Source of the DNA: Geodermatophilus normandii
GTDB lineage: Bacteria; Actinomycetota; Actinomycetes; Mycobacteriales; Geodermatophilaceae
Direction: 5' to 3'
DNA length: 64,000 bases
Assembly (NCBI RefSeq): GCF_003182485.1
Contig: NZ_QGTX01000001.1
Location: 1,322,001-1,386,000 of the forward strand
Shown here: positions 27,543 to 36,461 of the stretch, piece by piece
How the letters are laid out: the number at the start of each line of letters is the position of its first letter
Numbering within the stretch: position 1 is the first letter of the stretch
Translations under genes and position numbers: made by a program
Notes under the pieces: model-generated
What the model was told of the DNA's origin: nothing
Databases searched by the model: none
Seen by the model: the letters and a program-made list of their open reading frames with translations, nothing else

Positions 27543-27563
27543 GATGTATCGAGACGATACATC
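27543..27563. promoter_or_regulatory. Palindromic operator upstream of padR
   Basis: GATGTATCG-AGA-CGATACATC has perfect 9-bp arms around a 3-base centre. AT-rich PadR-type operators with ATGT/ACAT ends are known. It stands out in DNA of over 70% GC. Confidence 0.8.
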
Positions 27564-27658
27564 GGAGGGTGAACGGGTCGGCAACCCGAGGCTGTCGCCC
27601 GATCGGGGAGCCCGCCCGCCGTCGCTCGCGGCAGGGGCCGGGGGGTCGCGCACCTGCG

Positions 27659-27664
27659 TACATT
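27659..27664 (+). promoter_or_regulatory. Leaderless -10 box of the DUF5318 gene
   Basis: TACATT ends 7 nt before the GTG at 27672. Confidence 0.5.
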
Positions 27665-27671
27665 GGCGGCC

Positions 27672-28082
27672 GTGCCCGGACGTCGCTCCGTCGTCGACTA
27701 CTCGCTGCAGCGGCGGGCCGTCCTGGCCGACGTGAGGTCCGGCCGCACCGGCCTCTTCGAGGTCTGCGACGCCGGCCCGTACCTCACCCGCGCGGCCCGC
27801 TACCACGGCCGGCAGACCGACGTCCCGTGCCCGGTCTGCCGTCGGGAACGCCTCACCCTGGTCAACTACGTCTACGGTGAGGGGCTGGGCCACGTGTCCG
27901 GGCAGGCGAAGACCGAGGCGGAACTCGCCCGGATGGACGCCGCGCAGGAGGAGTTCTCCGTGTACACCGTCGAGGTGTGCCGCGGGTGCGGGTGGAACCA
28001 CCTGGACTCCTCCTACGTCCTCGGAGCCGAGCCCGAGCCGGGGCGGCAGCCGCGCCGGCGCCGTCGCACCGCCACGGACTAG
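27672..28082 (+). CDS. DUF5318 family protein
   Basis: This 136-residue actinobacterial conserved protein (Rv0049 at the same locus in M. tuberculosis) has no known function. It has two Cys pairs, PCPVC near residue 56 and CRGCGWNH near 106, suggesting a zinc-binding site. The conserved start is RSVVDYSLQRRAVL. The C-terminus is a basic tail (RQPRRRRRT). GTG 27672 is chosen over TTG 27663 because of the upstream TACATT box. Confidence 0.85.
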   Translation: MPGRRSVVDYSLQRRAVLADVRSGRTGLFEVCDAGPYLTRAARYHGRQTDVPCPVCRRERLTLVNYVYGEGLGHVSGQAKTEAELARMDAAQEEFSVYTVEVCRGCGWNHLDSSYVLGAEPEPGRQPRRRRRTATD

Positions 28083-28253
28083 CGCCGCCACGGGCTGGGC
28101 CGCGGGGCCGGCGGTCGCACACCGGCGGACCCGTCCGTCACACCCGTCCCGGGGGGACGGCGCACCCGCGCGTCCTCCCCGGGCACCACAGGTAACGACG
28201 CCACGCTGGGCCGGACCCGATCCGCCCACCGACACCCGAGGAGGGGCTCCCTG

Positions 28254-30746
28254 GTGCCTCCCCACGACGAGACCACGCCGGTCGGGCCGGCCGGCGGCCC
28301 GCCGCGGCGCCGACCGGCCGGCCGCACGCCCGCCGGCGGCGCCGCCGGCCGTGGCCGGACGAGCGCGTCCCGGTCCGGGGGCTCCGGCGGCTCGCGCCCC
28401 GGCGGCTCGCGCCCCACCGGCGCGCGTCCCGCGGGCGGCAAGCCCGGGGGCACGAAGGCCCGCACCAAGAAGCAGCGGCGCCGTCGCCGGCTGAAGATCG
28501 CGCTGGGCACCCTGCTGGGCCTGTTCCTCCTGCTCGGCGTCTTCGTCGGCGTCGTCTACGCCACGACCGAGGTCCCCGACCCCGGCTCGGTGCAGAACTC
28601 CCAGACGACGGTCGTCTACTACGCCGACGGCACCACCGAGATGGCCCGGCTCGGCGACACCAACCGCACCAACGTGGCGCTCACCGACGTCTCGGAGGCC
28701 GCGCGCAACGCCGTGCTCGCCGCGGAGAACCGGAACTTCTACTCCGACCCGGGCATCTCCTTCACCGGCATCGTGCGGGCGGCCTGGAACAACCTGACCG
28801 GCGGCTCGACGCAGGGTGGCTCGACGATCACCCAGCAGTACGTGAAGAACGCCTTCCTGACGGCCGACCAGACGTTCAGCCGCAAGTTCCAGGAGCTGTT
28901 CCTCGCGGTCAAGCTCGACAACGAGTACTCGAAGGACGAGATCCTCGAGAACTACCTGAACACCATCTACTTCGGCCGCGGCGCCTACGGCATCGAGGCG
29001 GCTGCCGACACCTTCTTCGGTGTCCCCGCCGCCCAGCTGACCCCGCAGCAGGGTGCGGTGCTCGCCGTCCAGATCCGCAGCCCCAGCTCCTACGACCCCG
29101 AGAGCAACCCGGAGGGTGCGCAGGACCGCTGGGGGCTGGTGCTCGACGCGATGGTCGAGGAGGGCTGGATGACCCAGGCCGACCGCGACGCGTCGGTCTA
29201 CCCGCAGGTCCTCCCCCGGCCGGAGTCCTCCGCGCTGGGCATCCCGACCGGCTCCGAGGGCCTGGTCGTGTCGCAGGCGATCAGCGAGCTCGAGGCCCGC
29301 GGCTACTCCGACGAGCAGATCCGGGCCGGTGGCCTGCGGATCACCACGACCGTCGACAAGCCCACCCAGGACGCCGCGCTCGCCGCCGTCGCCGAGGTGA
29401 TGGACGGTCAGCCGGACAACCTGCGGCAGGCCCTGGTCGCCGTCGACCCGCGCACCGGCGGGGTCCGGGCCTACTACGGCGGGGACGTCGGCGCCGGCGA
29501 CGGCGCGGTCGACTACGCCCAGAGCCGCCGGCAGCCCGGCTCGTCGATGAAGCCCTACGTGCTGGCCACCGCGCTGGAGCAGGGCATCAGCGTGACCTCG
29601 CGCCGGGACGGCAGCTCGCCGCAGACCTTCCCCGACCGTGACGCCCCGGTGCGCAACTCCGGCGGCGCCTCCTGCCCGGCCTGCACCCTGGTCGAGGCGA
29701 TGACCCGCTCGCTGAACACCACGTTCTACGGGCTGGCCTACGAGGTGGGTCCGGAGAACGTCCGCGAGACGGCGCTGGCCGCCACCGGCATGCCGGACAC
29801 CTGGCCGGCCAACGGCGGGCTGCTCGACGACAAGCCGACGCTGGCCGCGCCCGACTCCGGCGTCACCGGCTCCTCGATCGGCATCGGCGAGTACGAGATG
29901 CGCCCGATCGACCAGGCCGCCGGCTTCGCCACCTTCGCCAGCGGCGGGGTGCGGCACGACGCGCACTTCGTCAGCCGGGTCACCGACACCGCGGGCGCCG
30001 TGCTGCTGGACAACAGCGCCCCGGCCGGTGAGCAGGTGATGAGCGAGGAGGTCGCCAACGACACCACCTACGCGCTGGAGGGCGTGGCGCAGTACTCGCG
30101 CCGGGCGCTCGACGGCGGCCGCGAGGTGGCCGCCAAGACCGGTACGCAGGGCATCGACGCCGACGACAACTCCGACGCCTGGATGGTCGGCTACACGCCG
30201 TCGCTGTCCACCGCGGTCTGGATGGGCACCGACGGTTACCAGCCGATCCGCAACGCCGACGGCGCGATCATCTACGGCGCCGGTCTGCCGGGCGCCATCT
30301 GGCAGCAGTTCATGGACACGGTCCTCGAGGGCACGCCGGAGGAGGACCTGCCCGACCGGCCCAGCATCCGCGGCGACACGGGCGAGGGCGTGCCGGAGCC
30401 GGTCGTCGAGCCGGCGACGCCGACCACCCAGTCCGCGCCTCCGACCCAGTCGACGCCGTCCACCCCGGCGCCGTCGACCCCGGCCACCCCGACCGAGACC
30501 GTGCCGCCGGACGACGGGACCGACGAGGAGCCGCCGAACGACGAGACCGGCGGCGGAGGCGGGGGCGGAGGCGAGGGCGGAGGCGAGCCGCAGCAGCCGG
30601 ACACGGGGCAGATCCCCCAGCAGCCCCCGAACGGCCCGGTGAACGGAGGGGCCACGGCCCCGCCTCCCGCGGGCAACGGGAACGGCCAGAACCAGCCCGG
30701 TCAGCCGGCGCCCACGACCCAGCAACAGCCCCAACCGGCCGGCTGA
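28254..30746 (+). CDS. ponA: Bifunctional class A penicillin-binding protein
   Basis: This 830-residue membrane enzyme polymerises and cross-links peptidoglycan. A disordered basic N-terminus (1-80) precedes a membrane helix at about 81-103. The GT51 domain starts near 130, with the catalytic glutamate in AAENRNFYSDPG (E158) and GGSTITQQYVKN. The transpeptidase domain has SxxK in QPGSSMKPYVL, SLN in TRSLNTTFYG, and KTGT in AAKTGTQGID. The last 130 residues are Thr/Pro- and Gly-rich, with no PASTA domain. GTG at 28254 follows GAGGAGGGG. Context and architecture match PonA1 (Rv0050). Confidence 0.95.
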   Translation: MPPHDETTPVGPAGGPPRRRPAGRTPAGGAAGRGRTSASRSGGSGGSRPGGSRPTGARPAGGKPGGTKARTKKQRRRRRLKIALGTLLGLFLLLGVFVGVVYATTEVPDPGSVQNSQTTVVYYADGTTEMARLGDTNRTNVALTDVSEAARNAVLAAENRNFYSDPGISFTGIVRAAWNNLTGGSTQGGSTITQQYVKNAFLTADQTFSRKFQELFLAVKLDNEYSKDEILENYLNTIYFGRGAYGIEAAADTFFGVPAAQLTPQQGAVLAVQIRSPSSYDPESNPEGAQDRWGLVLDAMVEEGWMTQADRDASVYPQVLPRPESSALGIPTGSEGLVVSQAISELEARGYSDEQIRAGGLRITTTVDKPTQDAALAAVAEVMDGQPDNLRQALVAVDPRTGGVRAYYGGDVGAGDGAVDYAQSRRQPGSSMKPYVLATALEQGISVTSRRDGSSPQTFPDRDAPVRNSGGASCPACTLVEAMTRSLNTTFYGLAYEVGPENVRETALAATGMPDTWPANGGLLDDKPTLAAPDSGVTGSSIGIGEYEMRPIDQAAGFATFASGGVRHDAHFVSRVTDTAGAVLLDNSAPAGEQVMSEEVANDTTYALEGVAQYSRRALDGGREVAAKTGTQGIDADDNSDAWMVGYTPSLSTAVWMGTDGYQPIRNADGAIIYGAGLPGAIWQQFMDTVLEGTPEEDLPDRPSIRGDTGEGVPEPVVEPATPTTQSAPPTQSTPSTPAPSTPATPTETVPPDDGTDEEPPNDETGGGGGGGGEGGGEPQQPDTGQIPQQPPNGPVNGGATAPPPAGNGNGQNQPGQPAPTTQQQPQPAG

Positions 30747-30769
30747 CCCGCCCGGGCACACTGACGCAG

Positions 30770-32281
30770 GTGAGCTCCTCCCCCACGGGCCCGTCCGCCC
30801 CGGCGCCACCGCCGGCGGACGGGCCCGCGGCGTTCCCGGCCCCGGCGCTGGTGGGCCGGGGCCGCCCCGACCGGGTGGTGCCGACCTGGTCGGACCCGGT
30901 CGCCGCGCAGGCCTCCGAGGCGGTCGGCGGCCCGTGGGGACGGCACGCGGTCACCGGCCGGGCCCTGTTCTGGACGCCGCTGCGGGTCTGCCTGCTCTAC
31001 GCCACCGTCGTGCTGGCCGGGGCGTGGCTGAAGCAGGCGCCCTGCTCGGACGGCAACTGGGCGGGCTCGGTGCAGTACACGCACCTCTGCTACTCCGACA
31101 CCGTCCCGCTGTTCACCCTGCACGGCCTGGACACCGGGGCGGTGCCCTACCTCGACTCCGGCGTGGAGTACCCGGTGCTCACCGGGGCGTTCATGGCGCT
31201 GGCCGCCGTCCTCGGCCGGGTCTACGGCGACCTCGCGACGGCGGCCGGCCTGCTGCCGCAGGTCCCGGCGGTGCAGTCCTACTACGTCGCCACCTGCCTG
31301 CTGCTGAGCGTCTGCACGTTCCTGCTGGTCCGCGGCGTGCTCGCCCTGGCCGGGCGGCGGCCGTGGGACGCGGCGACGATCGGCCTCTCCCCGTTGCTGC
31401 TGGTGCACGCGTTCACCAACTGGGACCTGTTCGCCGTGGCGCTGGCCACCGGCGGCCTGTGGGCCTGGGCGCGCTCCCGCCCGGTGCTCGCCGGGGTGCT
31501 GCTCGGCCTCGGGGTCGCCGCGAAGTTCTACCCGCTGCTGCTGCTCGGCGCGCTGTTCCTGCTCTGCCTGCGGGCCGGCCGGCTGCGCGAGTGGCTGCGC
31601 GCCGCCGTCGCCGCCGGGGCCGCCTGGCTGGTCGTGGACCTGCCGGTCGCGCTGCTGGCGCCGCGGAACTGGTCGCTGTTCTTCCGGCTCAACACCGCCC
31701 GCCCGGCCGATCCCGACAGCCTGTGGAACGTCCTGATCACCGCCTCCGACGGCCGGTTCCTCGACGGCCCGCTGCCCGAGGGCACCCCGCCGGTGCTGCT
31801 CAACACGGTCGTGGCGGTCTGCGTGCTGCTCGTCGTCGCCGCGCTCGGCTGGCTGGTGCTGCACGCCCCGGTGCGGCCGCGGGTGCCGCAGGTGGCCTTC
31901 CTGCTGCTGGCGGCGTTCCTCCTCGTCACCAAGGTCTGGAGCCCGCAGTACTCGCTGTGGCTGCTGCCGCTGGCGGTCCTCGCGCGGCCGCGCTGGCGCG
32001 CGCTGCTGCTGTGGCAGGCGAGCGAGGTCGTGCTCTGGGTGCTGCGGATGCTCTGGTACCTCGGCACGGAGGACCGCGGGGTCGGCGTCGAGTGGTTCTT
32101 CCTCGCGGTGCTCGCCCGCGACCTCGCCGTCGTCGTGCTCATGGGCCTCGTCGTGCGCGACGTCCTGCACCCCGACGAGGACGTCGTCCGCACCAGCTGG
32201 CCCGGCGTCGACGACCCCGCCGGCGGCCCGCTCGACGGCGCTCCCGACCGGGTCACCCTCCGCCGCCGGATCGAGGCATAG
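30770..32281 (+). CDS. Glycosyltransferase 87 family membrane protein (DUF2029)
   Basis: This 503-residue polytopic protein has about 11 membrane segments and a GT-C-like first loop (GLDTGAVPYLDSGVEYPVLTG). Family members use polyprenyl-phosphate mannose to extend cell-envelope glycans; the donor and acceptor here are inference. It is 23 bp downstream of ponA (Rv0050-Rv0051 arrangement), so probably co-transcribed. Its TAG stop lies inside the left arm of a terminator hairpin. Confidence 0.87.
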   Translation: MSSSPTGPSAPAPPPADGPAAFPAPALVGRGRPDRVVPTWSDPVAAQASEAVGGPWGRHAVTGRALFWTPLRVCLLYATVVLAGAWLKQAPCSDGNWAGSVQYTHLCYSDTVPLFTLHGLDTGAVPYLDSGVEYPVLTGAFMALAAVLGRVYGDLATAAGLLPQVPAVQSYYVATCLLLSVCTFLLVRGVLALAGRRPWDAATIGLSPLLLVHAFTNWDLFAVALATGGLWAWARSRPVLAGVLLGLGVAAKFYPLLLLGALFLLCLRAGRLREWLRAAVAAGAAWLVVDLPVALLAPRNWSLFFRLNTARPADPDSLWNVLITASDGRFLDGPLPEGTPPVLLNTVVAVCVLLVVAALGWLVLHAPVRPRVPQVAFLLLAAFLLVTKVWSPQYSLWLLPLAVLARPRWRALLLWQASEVVLWVLRMLWYLGTEDRGVGVEWFFLAVLARDLAVVVLMGLVVRDVLHPDEDVVRTSWPGVDDPAGGPLDGAPDRVTLRRRIEA

Positions 32282-32330
32282 GGAGCGATGCCCACGTCCC
32301 GGCGCGGAGGACGTGGGGAGCGCCTCCTAT
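32278..32330. repeat. Hairpin repeat holding both convergent stop codons (copy 2)
   Basis: An imperfect 22-bp stem (32278-32299 with 32309-32330) has a 9-base loop. The left arm begins ATAGGGAGCGAT and the right arm ends CCTCCTAT. The TAG of the GT87 gene and the TAG of the convergent endonuclease gene occupy mirror positions in the arms. The left arm is nearly identical to the hairpin at 8016-8064. Confidence 0.8.
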
Positions 32331-33145
32331 GCCTCGCGCAGCGCCTCGCGGACGAGCGCGACCTCCTCGGCGTGCGACGCGGCGTCGCCGGGGGTCTCCA
32401 GGACGACGGGGCAGTCGGCGGCCCGGGCGACCTCGAGCAGCAGCTCCAGCGGGATCTCGCCGCCGGTCAGGGGTGCGTGCCGGTCGCGGCCCGAGCCGTG
32501 CGGGTCGCGGCTGTTGTTCAGGTGCACGAGGTCGACACGGCCGGTGACCGCGCGGACGTCGTCGACGGCGGTGGCGAGGTCCCAGCCGGCGGCCCACGCG
32601 TGGCAGGTGTCGAGGACGAAGCCGGCGCCGAACTCCCCGACGGCGTCCCACAGCCGGGCGACCGCGCCGAGCTCGCGGGCCATCGCGTTGTCCCCGCCCG
32701 CGGTGTTCTCGATGAGCAGCGGTAGCGGGAAGCCGCCGTCCTCGGCCTGCCGGGCGAAGGTCTTGCGCCAGTTGTCGAAGCCGGCCGCCGGGTCGTCCTT
32801 GGCCAGCACGTGGCCGCCGTGCACGATCATCCCGCGGGCGCCGATCGCCGCCGAGGCGCGCGCGTGCACCGCCAGGTTCTTGCGGCTGGGGATGCGGATC
32901 CGGTTGTTGGTCGAGGCCACGTTGAGCACGTAGGGCGCGTGCACGAACACGGCGACGTCGGAGGCGAGCAGGTCCTCGGCGTCGGGGCGGGGCAGCGGTG
33001 CCTTCCAGCCCTGCGGGTCGCCGAGGAAGACCTGCACGCCGTCGGCGTCCATCTCGGCCGCGCGCGCCAGCGGGCCGCCGGCGTCGAGCTCGTTGTCCTC
33101 CGTCAGGCCGGGGCCGACGTGTACGCCGATCGGGTGCTCTGCCAC
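32327..33145 (-). CDS. nfo: Endonuclease IV family AP endonuclease
   Basis: This 272-residue TIM-barrel zinc enzyme cuts DNA at abasic sites. Family motifs with metal ligands are HAPYVLNVAS, HGGHV, IENTAGG, LDTCHAWAAGWD, HLNNSRDPHGSGRDRH and LETPG. GTG at 33145 is preceded by TAGTGT at 7 nt and no ribosome binding site. The convergent GT87 gene ends within the shared hairpin. Confidence 0.92.
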   Translation of the reverse strand: MAEHPIGVHVGPGLTEDNELDAGGPLARAAEMDADGVQVFLGDPQGWKAPLPRPDAEDLLASDVAVFVHAPYVLNVASTNNRIRIPSRKNLAVHARASAAIGARGMIVHGGHVLAKDDPAAGFDNWRKTFARQAEDGGFPLPLLIENTAGGDNAMARELGAVARLWDAVGEFGAGFVLDTCHAWAAGWDLATAVDDVRAVTGRVDLVHLNNSRDPHGSGRDRHAPLTGGEIPLELLLEVARAADCPVVLETPGDAASHAEEVALVREALREA

Positions 33146-33152
33146 CCCGGCG

Positions 33153-33158
33153 ACACTA
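33153..33158 (-). promoter_or_regulatory. Leaderless -10 box of nfo
   Basis: TAGTGT on the minus strand ends 7 nt before the GTG at 33145. Confidence 0.5.
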
Positions 33159-33270
33159 GTTCCGCCCGCGACGGCGACCCAGCCGTATCGCGTGGGTCAC
33201 GTCCTCGTTGGGATCGGTGACACCACGACCGGCCGGCAGGGACGCCGGCCGACGAGGAGGGGCAGCGGGG

Positions 33271-34344
33271 ATGACGACGGGGACGGCGGGCACCGGCAGG
33301 ATCCGGCGCTCCGCGCGACGCGCCCTGGCCGCGCTGGCGCTGGTGTGCGCGTCGGTCCTGGGCGGTGCGGTCCTGCCGGCGCCCGCCGCGGACGCCGCGC
33401 CGTCGGCCACCGTCGACATCCGCGACCTCACCCCTCCCCTGGTCTCGGTCGACCCGGGCGGGTCGGTCACCTTCACCAACCGGATCGAGCCGAAGGCCGT
33501 GCAGGTCGGTGGGGGCGGACCGCTGCCCTCGCTGGTCACCGTCGAGGTGTTCACCGACGTCACCCTCGGCCTGCCGTCGGGCAGCAGGCCGTTGCCCGAG
33601 GACGCGAGCGTCACCGAGCGGTTCGACAGCACCTGCCTGACCTGCACGATCACCTACACGTACCGGGTCGTCGTCCCGGACACCCCGCTCGTCGGCAGCG
33701 TCCTGGACACCGTCACCACGCGGGCGCTGAGCACGCTGCCGCAGGACCAGCTGGTCACGTACGACGGGCAGCGGACGACGGTGCGGATCGGCGTCCCGAC
33801 GCCGTTCCTCGTCACCACGCTCGTGCCGCTGCCGGACCTGCCGTCGGTGGACCTCCCGTCGCTGCCCCCCGTCGACGTCCCGCTGCCCTCCCTGCCGTCC
33901 CTGCCGGCGCCCGTGCCCACCCCGCCGACGACGGCCCTCCCGCCCGTCCCCGCCCCCGCGGCGCCGCACGCCTCCGGCGTGGACGGGACGGGCTACTCCT
34001 ACGAGCTGGGTGGCGGCGCCGCCGAGATGGCCCCCGCCGGTGGCGGTGCCGCGGCCTTCGACCCGTCCCGCCTGCCGGGCGCGGCCGGCGGCACGGGCAC
34101 CGGCGCGGCGCGCGGCGCGGCCGGCTCCGGTGCCGGCGGGATCCCGGGCGGCTACGACGGCGCCGCCGTGCCGGTCTTCGGTGCCCTCGACGGCGCCGCC
34201 CTGGACGAGGAGAGCATCACGGTCACCGCCGACGGCGCCCCGGCCGGCCCCGCGCTGCCGCTGCCCGCCCTCCTCGCCGTCGTCGCCCTGGCCGGGGCGA
34301 CCGCCGCGCTGGTCCGCACGCACCTGGGCGTCCGCGCCCGCTGA
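33271..34344 (+). CDS. Secreted proline-rich surface protein of unknown function
   Basis: The 357-residue product has a signal peptide ([19 protein letters not shown], cleaved near ADAAPSA) and a beta-sandwich-like domain resembling cupredoxin-type or DUF11-like folds ([18 protein letters not shown]). A CLTC pair may form a disulfide. A Pro-rich stalk ([20 protein letters not shown]), a Gly/Ala-rich stretch and a C-terminal membrane helix with basic end follow. ATG 33271 is chosen for the GAGGAGGGG 7 nt upstream. I recognise no enzyme motif. Confidence 0.75.
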   Translation: MTTGTAGTGRIRRSARRALAALALVCASVLGGAVLPAPAADAAPSATVDIRDLTPPLVSVDPGGSVTFTNRIEPKAVQVGGGGPLPSLVTVEVFTDVTLGLPSGSRPLPEDASVTERFDSTCLTCTITYTYRVVVPDTPLVGSVLDTVTTRALSTLPQDQLVTYDGQRTTVRIGVPTPFLVTTLVPLPDLPSVDLPSLPPVDVPLPSLPSLPAPVPTPPTTALPPVPAPAAPHASGVDGTGYSYELGGGAAEMAPAGGGAAAFDPSRLPGAAGGTGTGAARGAAGSGAGGIPGGYDGAAVPVFGALDGAALDEESITVTADGAPAGPALPLPALLAVVALAGATAALVRTHLGVRAR

Positions 34345-34362
34345 CCCCCGCGGCCGCGCTGG

Positions 34363-34368
34363 TACCCT
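34363..34368 (+). promoter_or_regulatory. Probable -10 box of the rpsF operon
   Basis: TACCCT lies 112 bp upstream of rpsF, with a possible TGACCC -35 at 34342. The same hexamer serves pcnA and the NUDIX gene. Confidence 0.45.
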
Positions 34369-34480
34369 CGAACCGCGCGTCCCGTGTGCCGACCCGGCGC
34401 ACAGGGCGCGCGACGCGTGTTCGACCCTCCTGCTGCAGACGTCCTGCAGCCGCCACAGACCAGAGGAGGTGGGGTTCTCC

Positions 34481-34768
34481 GTGCGTCGCTACGAACTGAT
34501 GGTCATCCTCGACCCCGACCTGGAGGAGCGCACGATCGCTCCCTCCCTCGACCGGTTCCTGACCGTCGTCACCAACAGCGGTGGCACCGTCAAGACCGAG
34601 ATCTGGGGCCGGCGTCGCCTGGCCTACGAGATCAACAAGCACGTCGAGGGCATCTACGCCATCGTCGACATCCAGGCCGAGCCGGCCGCCGTCGCCGAGC
34701 TCGACCGGCAGCTCAACCTCAACGAGTCGGTCCTGCGCACCAAGCTCATGCGGCCCGAGGTCCACTGA
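34481..34768 (+). CDS. rpsF: 30S ribosomal protein S6
   Basis: This 95-residue small-subunit protein starts (V)[16 protein letters not shown] and contains [19 protein letters not shown]. It binds the 16S rRNA platform together with S18, encoded downstream. GTG 34481 gives the canonical N-terminus; AGAGGAGG lies 11 nt upstream. Confidence 0.96.
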   Translation: MRRYELMVILDPDLEERTIAPSLDRFLTVVTNSGGTVKTEIWGRRRLAYEINKHVEGIYAIVDIQAEPAAVAELDRQLNLNESVLRTKLMRPEVH

Positions 34769-34770
34769 GC

Positions 34771-35244
34771 ATGGCCGGCGAGACCGTCATCACCGTCATC
34801 GGCAACCTGACCTCCGACCCCGAGCTGCGGTTCACGCCGTCCGGGGCCGCGGTTGCCAACTTCACCGTCGCCTCGACGCCGCGCACCTTCGACCGGCAGT
34901 CGCAGGAGTGGAAGGACGGCGAGGCGCTCTTCCTGCGCTGCAACGTCTGGCGGCAGGCGGCGGAGAACGTCGCCGAGTCGCTCACCCGCGGCTCGCGGGT
35001 CATCGTCTCGGGGCGGCTCAAGCAGCGCTCCTTCGAGACGAAGGAGGGCGAGAAGCGCACCGTCATCGAGCTCGAGGTCGACGAGATCGGCCCCTCGCTG
35101 CGCTACGCGACCGCCAAGGTCACCCGGGCCGCCCGTGGTGAGGGCGGCGGCTTCGGTGGCGGTGGCGGCGGCTTCGGCGGCGGCGGCGGGGCGAGCGACC
35201 CCTGGTCGACGCCGGCCGGCCCGTCCGACGAGCCTCCGTTCTAG
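34771..35244 (+). CDS. ssb: Single-stranded DNA-binding protein
   Basis: This 157-residue OB-fold protein has [20 protein letters not shown] and core residues up to about 112. A short Gly-rich linker ([14 protein letters not shown]) leads to the acidic-aromatic tip ending SDEPPF, which recruits partner proteins. It begins 2 bp after rpsF. Confidence 0.96.
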   Translation: MAGETVITVIGNLTSDPELRFTPSGAAVANFTVASTPRTFDRQSQEWKDGEALFLRCNVWRQAAENVAESLTRGSRVIVSGRLKQRSFETKEGEKRTVIELEVDEIGPSLRYATAKVTRAARGEGGGFGGGGGGFGGGGGASDPWSTPAGPSDEPPF

Positions 35245-35301
35245 AAGGACCCCCTCGCCCCCCACGCCTGGCTCCGCTCGGCGCGGGACCCTGCGAGAGG
35301 G
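35243..35301. repeat. GC-rich intergenic element shared with 58886-58943 (copy 1)
   Basis: The ssb-rpsR gap has the pattern AGGACCCCCT, GCCCCCCACG, a short spacer, then GCGCGGGACCC. A closely similar order occurs at 58886-58943. Arms CCCTCGC and GCGAGAGGG can pair. It may be a processing or attenuation hairpin inside the operon. Confidence 0.45.
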
Positions 35302-35346
35302 CCACCCACACACCACACGTCGTACCCAGTCGTTCTGGAGAACCCA

Positions 35347-35583
35347 GTGCCCAAGCCCCCCGTGCGCAAGCCCAAGAAGAAGGTCTGCCAGTTCTGCAAG
35401 GACAAGGCGACCTACATCGACTACAAGGACACGACCCTGCTGCGGAAGTTCATCTCCGACCGCGGCAAGATCCGTGCCCGCCGCGTGAGCGGCAACTGCA
35501 GCCAGCACCAGCGGGACGTCGCCACGGCCGTCAAGAACAGCCGTGAGATGGCCCTGCTGCCCTACACCTCGACGGCGCGCTGA
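35347..35583 (+). CDS. rpsR: 30S ribosomal protein S18 (zinc-binding type)
   Basis: The 78-residue protein has the fold core [24 protein letters not shown] and a later NCSQH provide Cys ligands typical of the C+ zinc form. Many actinobacteria also carry a C-minus paralogue under Zur control; only this copy is visible here. The GTG start lies before [11 protein letters not shown]. Confidence 0.95.
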   Translation: MPKPPVRKPKKKVCQFCKDKATYIDYKDTTLLRKFISDRGKIRARRVSGNCSQHQRDVATAVKNSREMALLPYTSTAR

Positions 35584-35585
35584 CC

Positions 35586-36041
35586 ATGAGCACCACGAAG
35601 CTGATCCTGACGCAGGAGGTCACCGGTCTCGGGTCCTCCGGTGACACCGTGGAGGTCAAGGGCGGGTACGCCCGCAACTACCTCCTGCCCCGCGGCCTGG
35701 CCATCCTGGCCACCCGCGGTGCCGAGAAGCAGGTCACCTCGCTGCGCCGCGCACGTGCCGCCCGTGAGGTGCGGTCGCTCGAGGAGGCGCAGGCCGTGGC
35801 CGGCCGCCTCTCCGGCCTGACCGTCCGCGTCCCGGCCCGCGCCGGCGACGGTGGCCGCCTCTTCGGCCGCGTCACCACCGCCGACGTGGCCGCGGCCGTC
35901 ACCGCCGCGGGGGGCCCGGAGCTCGACCGCCGTCGCATCGAGCTGCCGAGCAGCATCAAGACCACCGGCCAGCACGCCGTCACCGTGCGGGTGCACCCGG
36001 AGGTCACGGCGACCCTGCCCATCGAGGTCGTCGCGGGCTGA
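35586..36041 (+). CDS. rplI: 50S ribosomal protein L9
   Basis: This 151-residue protein has the N-terminal domain [20 protein letters not shown], the conserved [13 protein letters not shown], a long connecting helix and the C-terminal rRNA-binding domain. It starts 2 bp after rpsR and is the last gene of the rpsF operon. Confidence 0.96.
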   Translation: MSTTKLILTQEVTGLGSSGDTVEVKGGYARNYLLPRGLAILATRGAEKQVTSLRRARAAREVRSLEEAQAVAGRLSGLTVRVPARAGDGGRLFGRVTTADVAAAVTAAGGPELDRRRIELPSSIKTTGQHAVTVRVHPEVTATLPIEVVAG

Positions 36042-36065
36042 TCCCGCAGCACCAGCACCGCCCGT

Positions 36066-36098
36066 GAGGGGCGCCGGACACCCCGTCCGGCGCCCCTC
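36066..36098. terminator. Hairpin terminator after rplI
   Basis: GAGGGGCGCCGGAC (36066-36079) pairs perfectly with GTCCGGCGCCCCTC (36085-36098). Confidence 0.85.
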
Positions 36099-36106
36099 GC
36101 TGCGTT

Positions 36107-36157
36107 GCTCCCCCCGACCGCCTGCTCCCTCCGACCGCCTGCTCCCCCCGACCGCCT
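36107..36157. repeat. Three tandem 17-bp repeats
   Basis: The unit GCTCCCCCCGACCGCCT occurs at 36107, 36124 (one C to T change) and 36141, with no spacer. It directly follows the rplI terminator. Confidence 0.9.
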
Positions 36158-36229
36158 GCGTCGGCCGTGACGGCTGTGGAGGGCGGGGCGACACGACACG
36201 CCCGGCGTGTCCGCCACGCCGACTTTCTC

Positions 36230-36347
36230 CTGTCCACAGCCCGTGCACGGACCCTGCGCAGGTGACACCCGCAGGACCGCGGGATGAGCGGTCGGTGTCC
36301 CGGCCGTCTCCACATGTCGACTCGGGCTGTCCACCGACTTGTCCACA
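36230..36347. promoter_or_regulatory. DnaA boxes upstream of dnaB
   Basis: TTGTCCACA at 36339-36347 is a perfect actinobacterial DnaA box. CTGTCCACA at 36230-36238 has one mismatch and CTGTCCACC at 36327-36335 has two. All face the same way, upstream of the dnaB promoter. Confidence 0.6.
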
Positions 36348-36376
36348 AGTTGTGCAGAACGCGGCCCACACGGGTG

Positions 36377-36406
36377 TTGGACGGGTCCGTCCCCGCTTCC
36401 TACCGT
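36377..36406 (+). promoter_or_regulatory. Probable dnaB promoter
   Basis: TTGGAC (36377-36382) and TACCGT (36401-36406) are separated by 18 bp, a housekeeping-sigma-like spacing. The resulting leader is about 160 nt. Confidence 0.5.
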
Positions 36407-36461
36407 CGTCCCCGGCGCCGGGACGCCACGGAACTGTCGGTGGCTCCCGGTAGCAACGTCC

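Noticed and set aside
36107..36157. CRISPR array
   Set aside because: Repeats are directly adjacent with no spacers, and only three units; the same holds for the 29-bp repeats at 50088.
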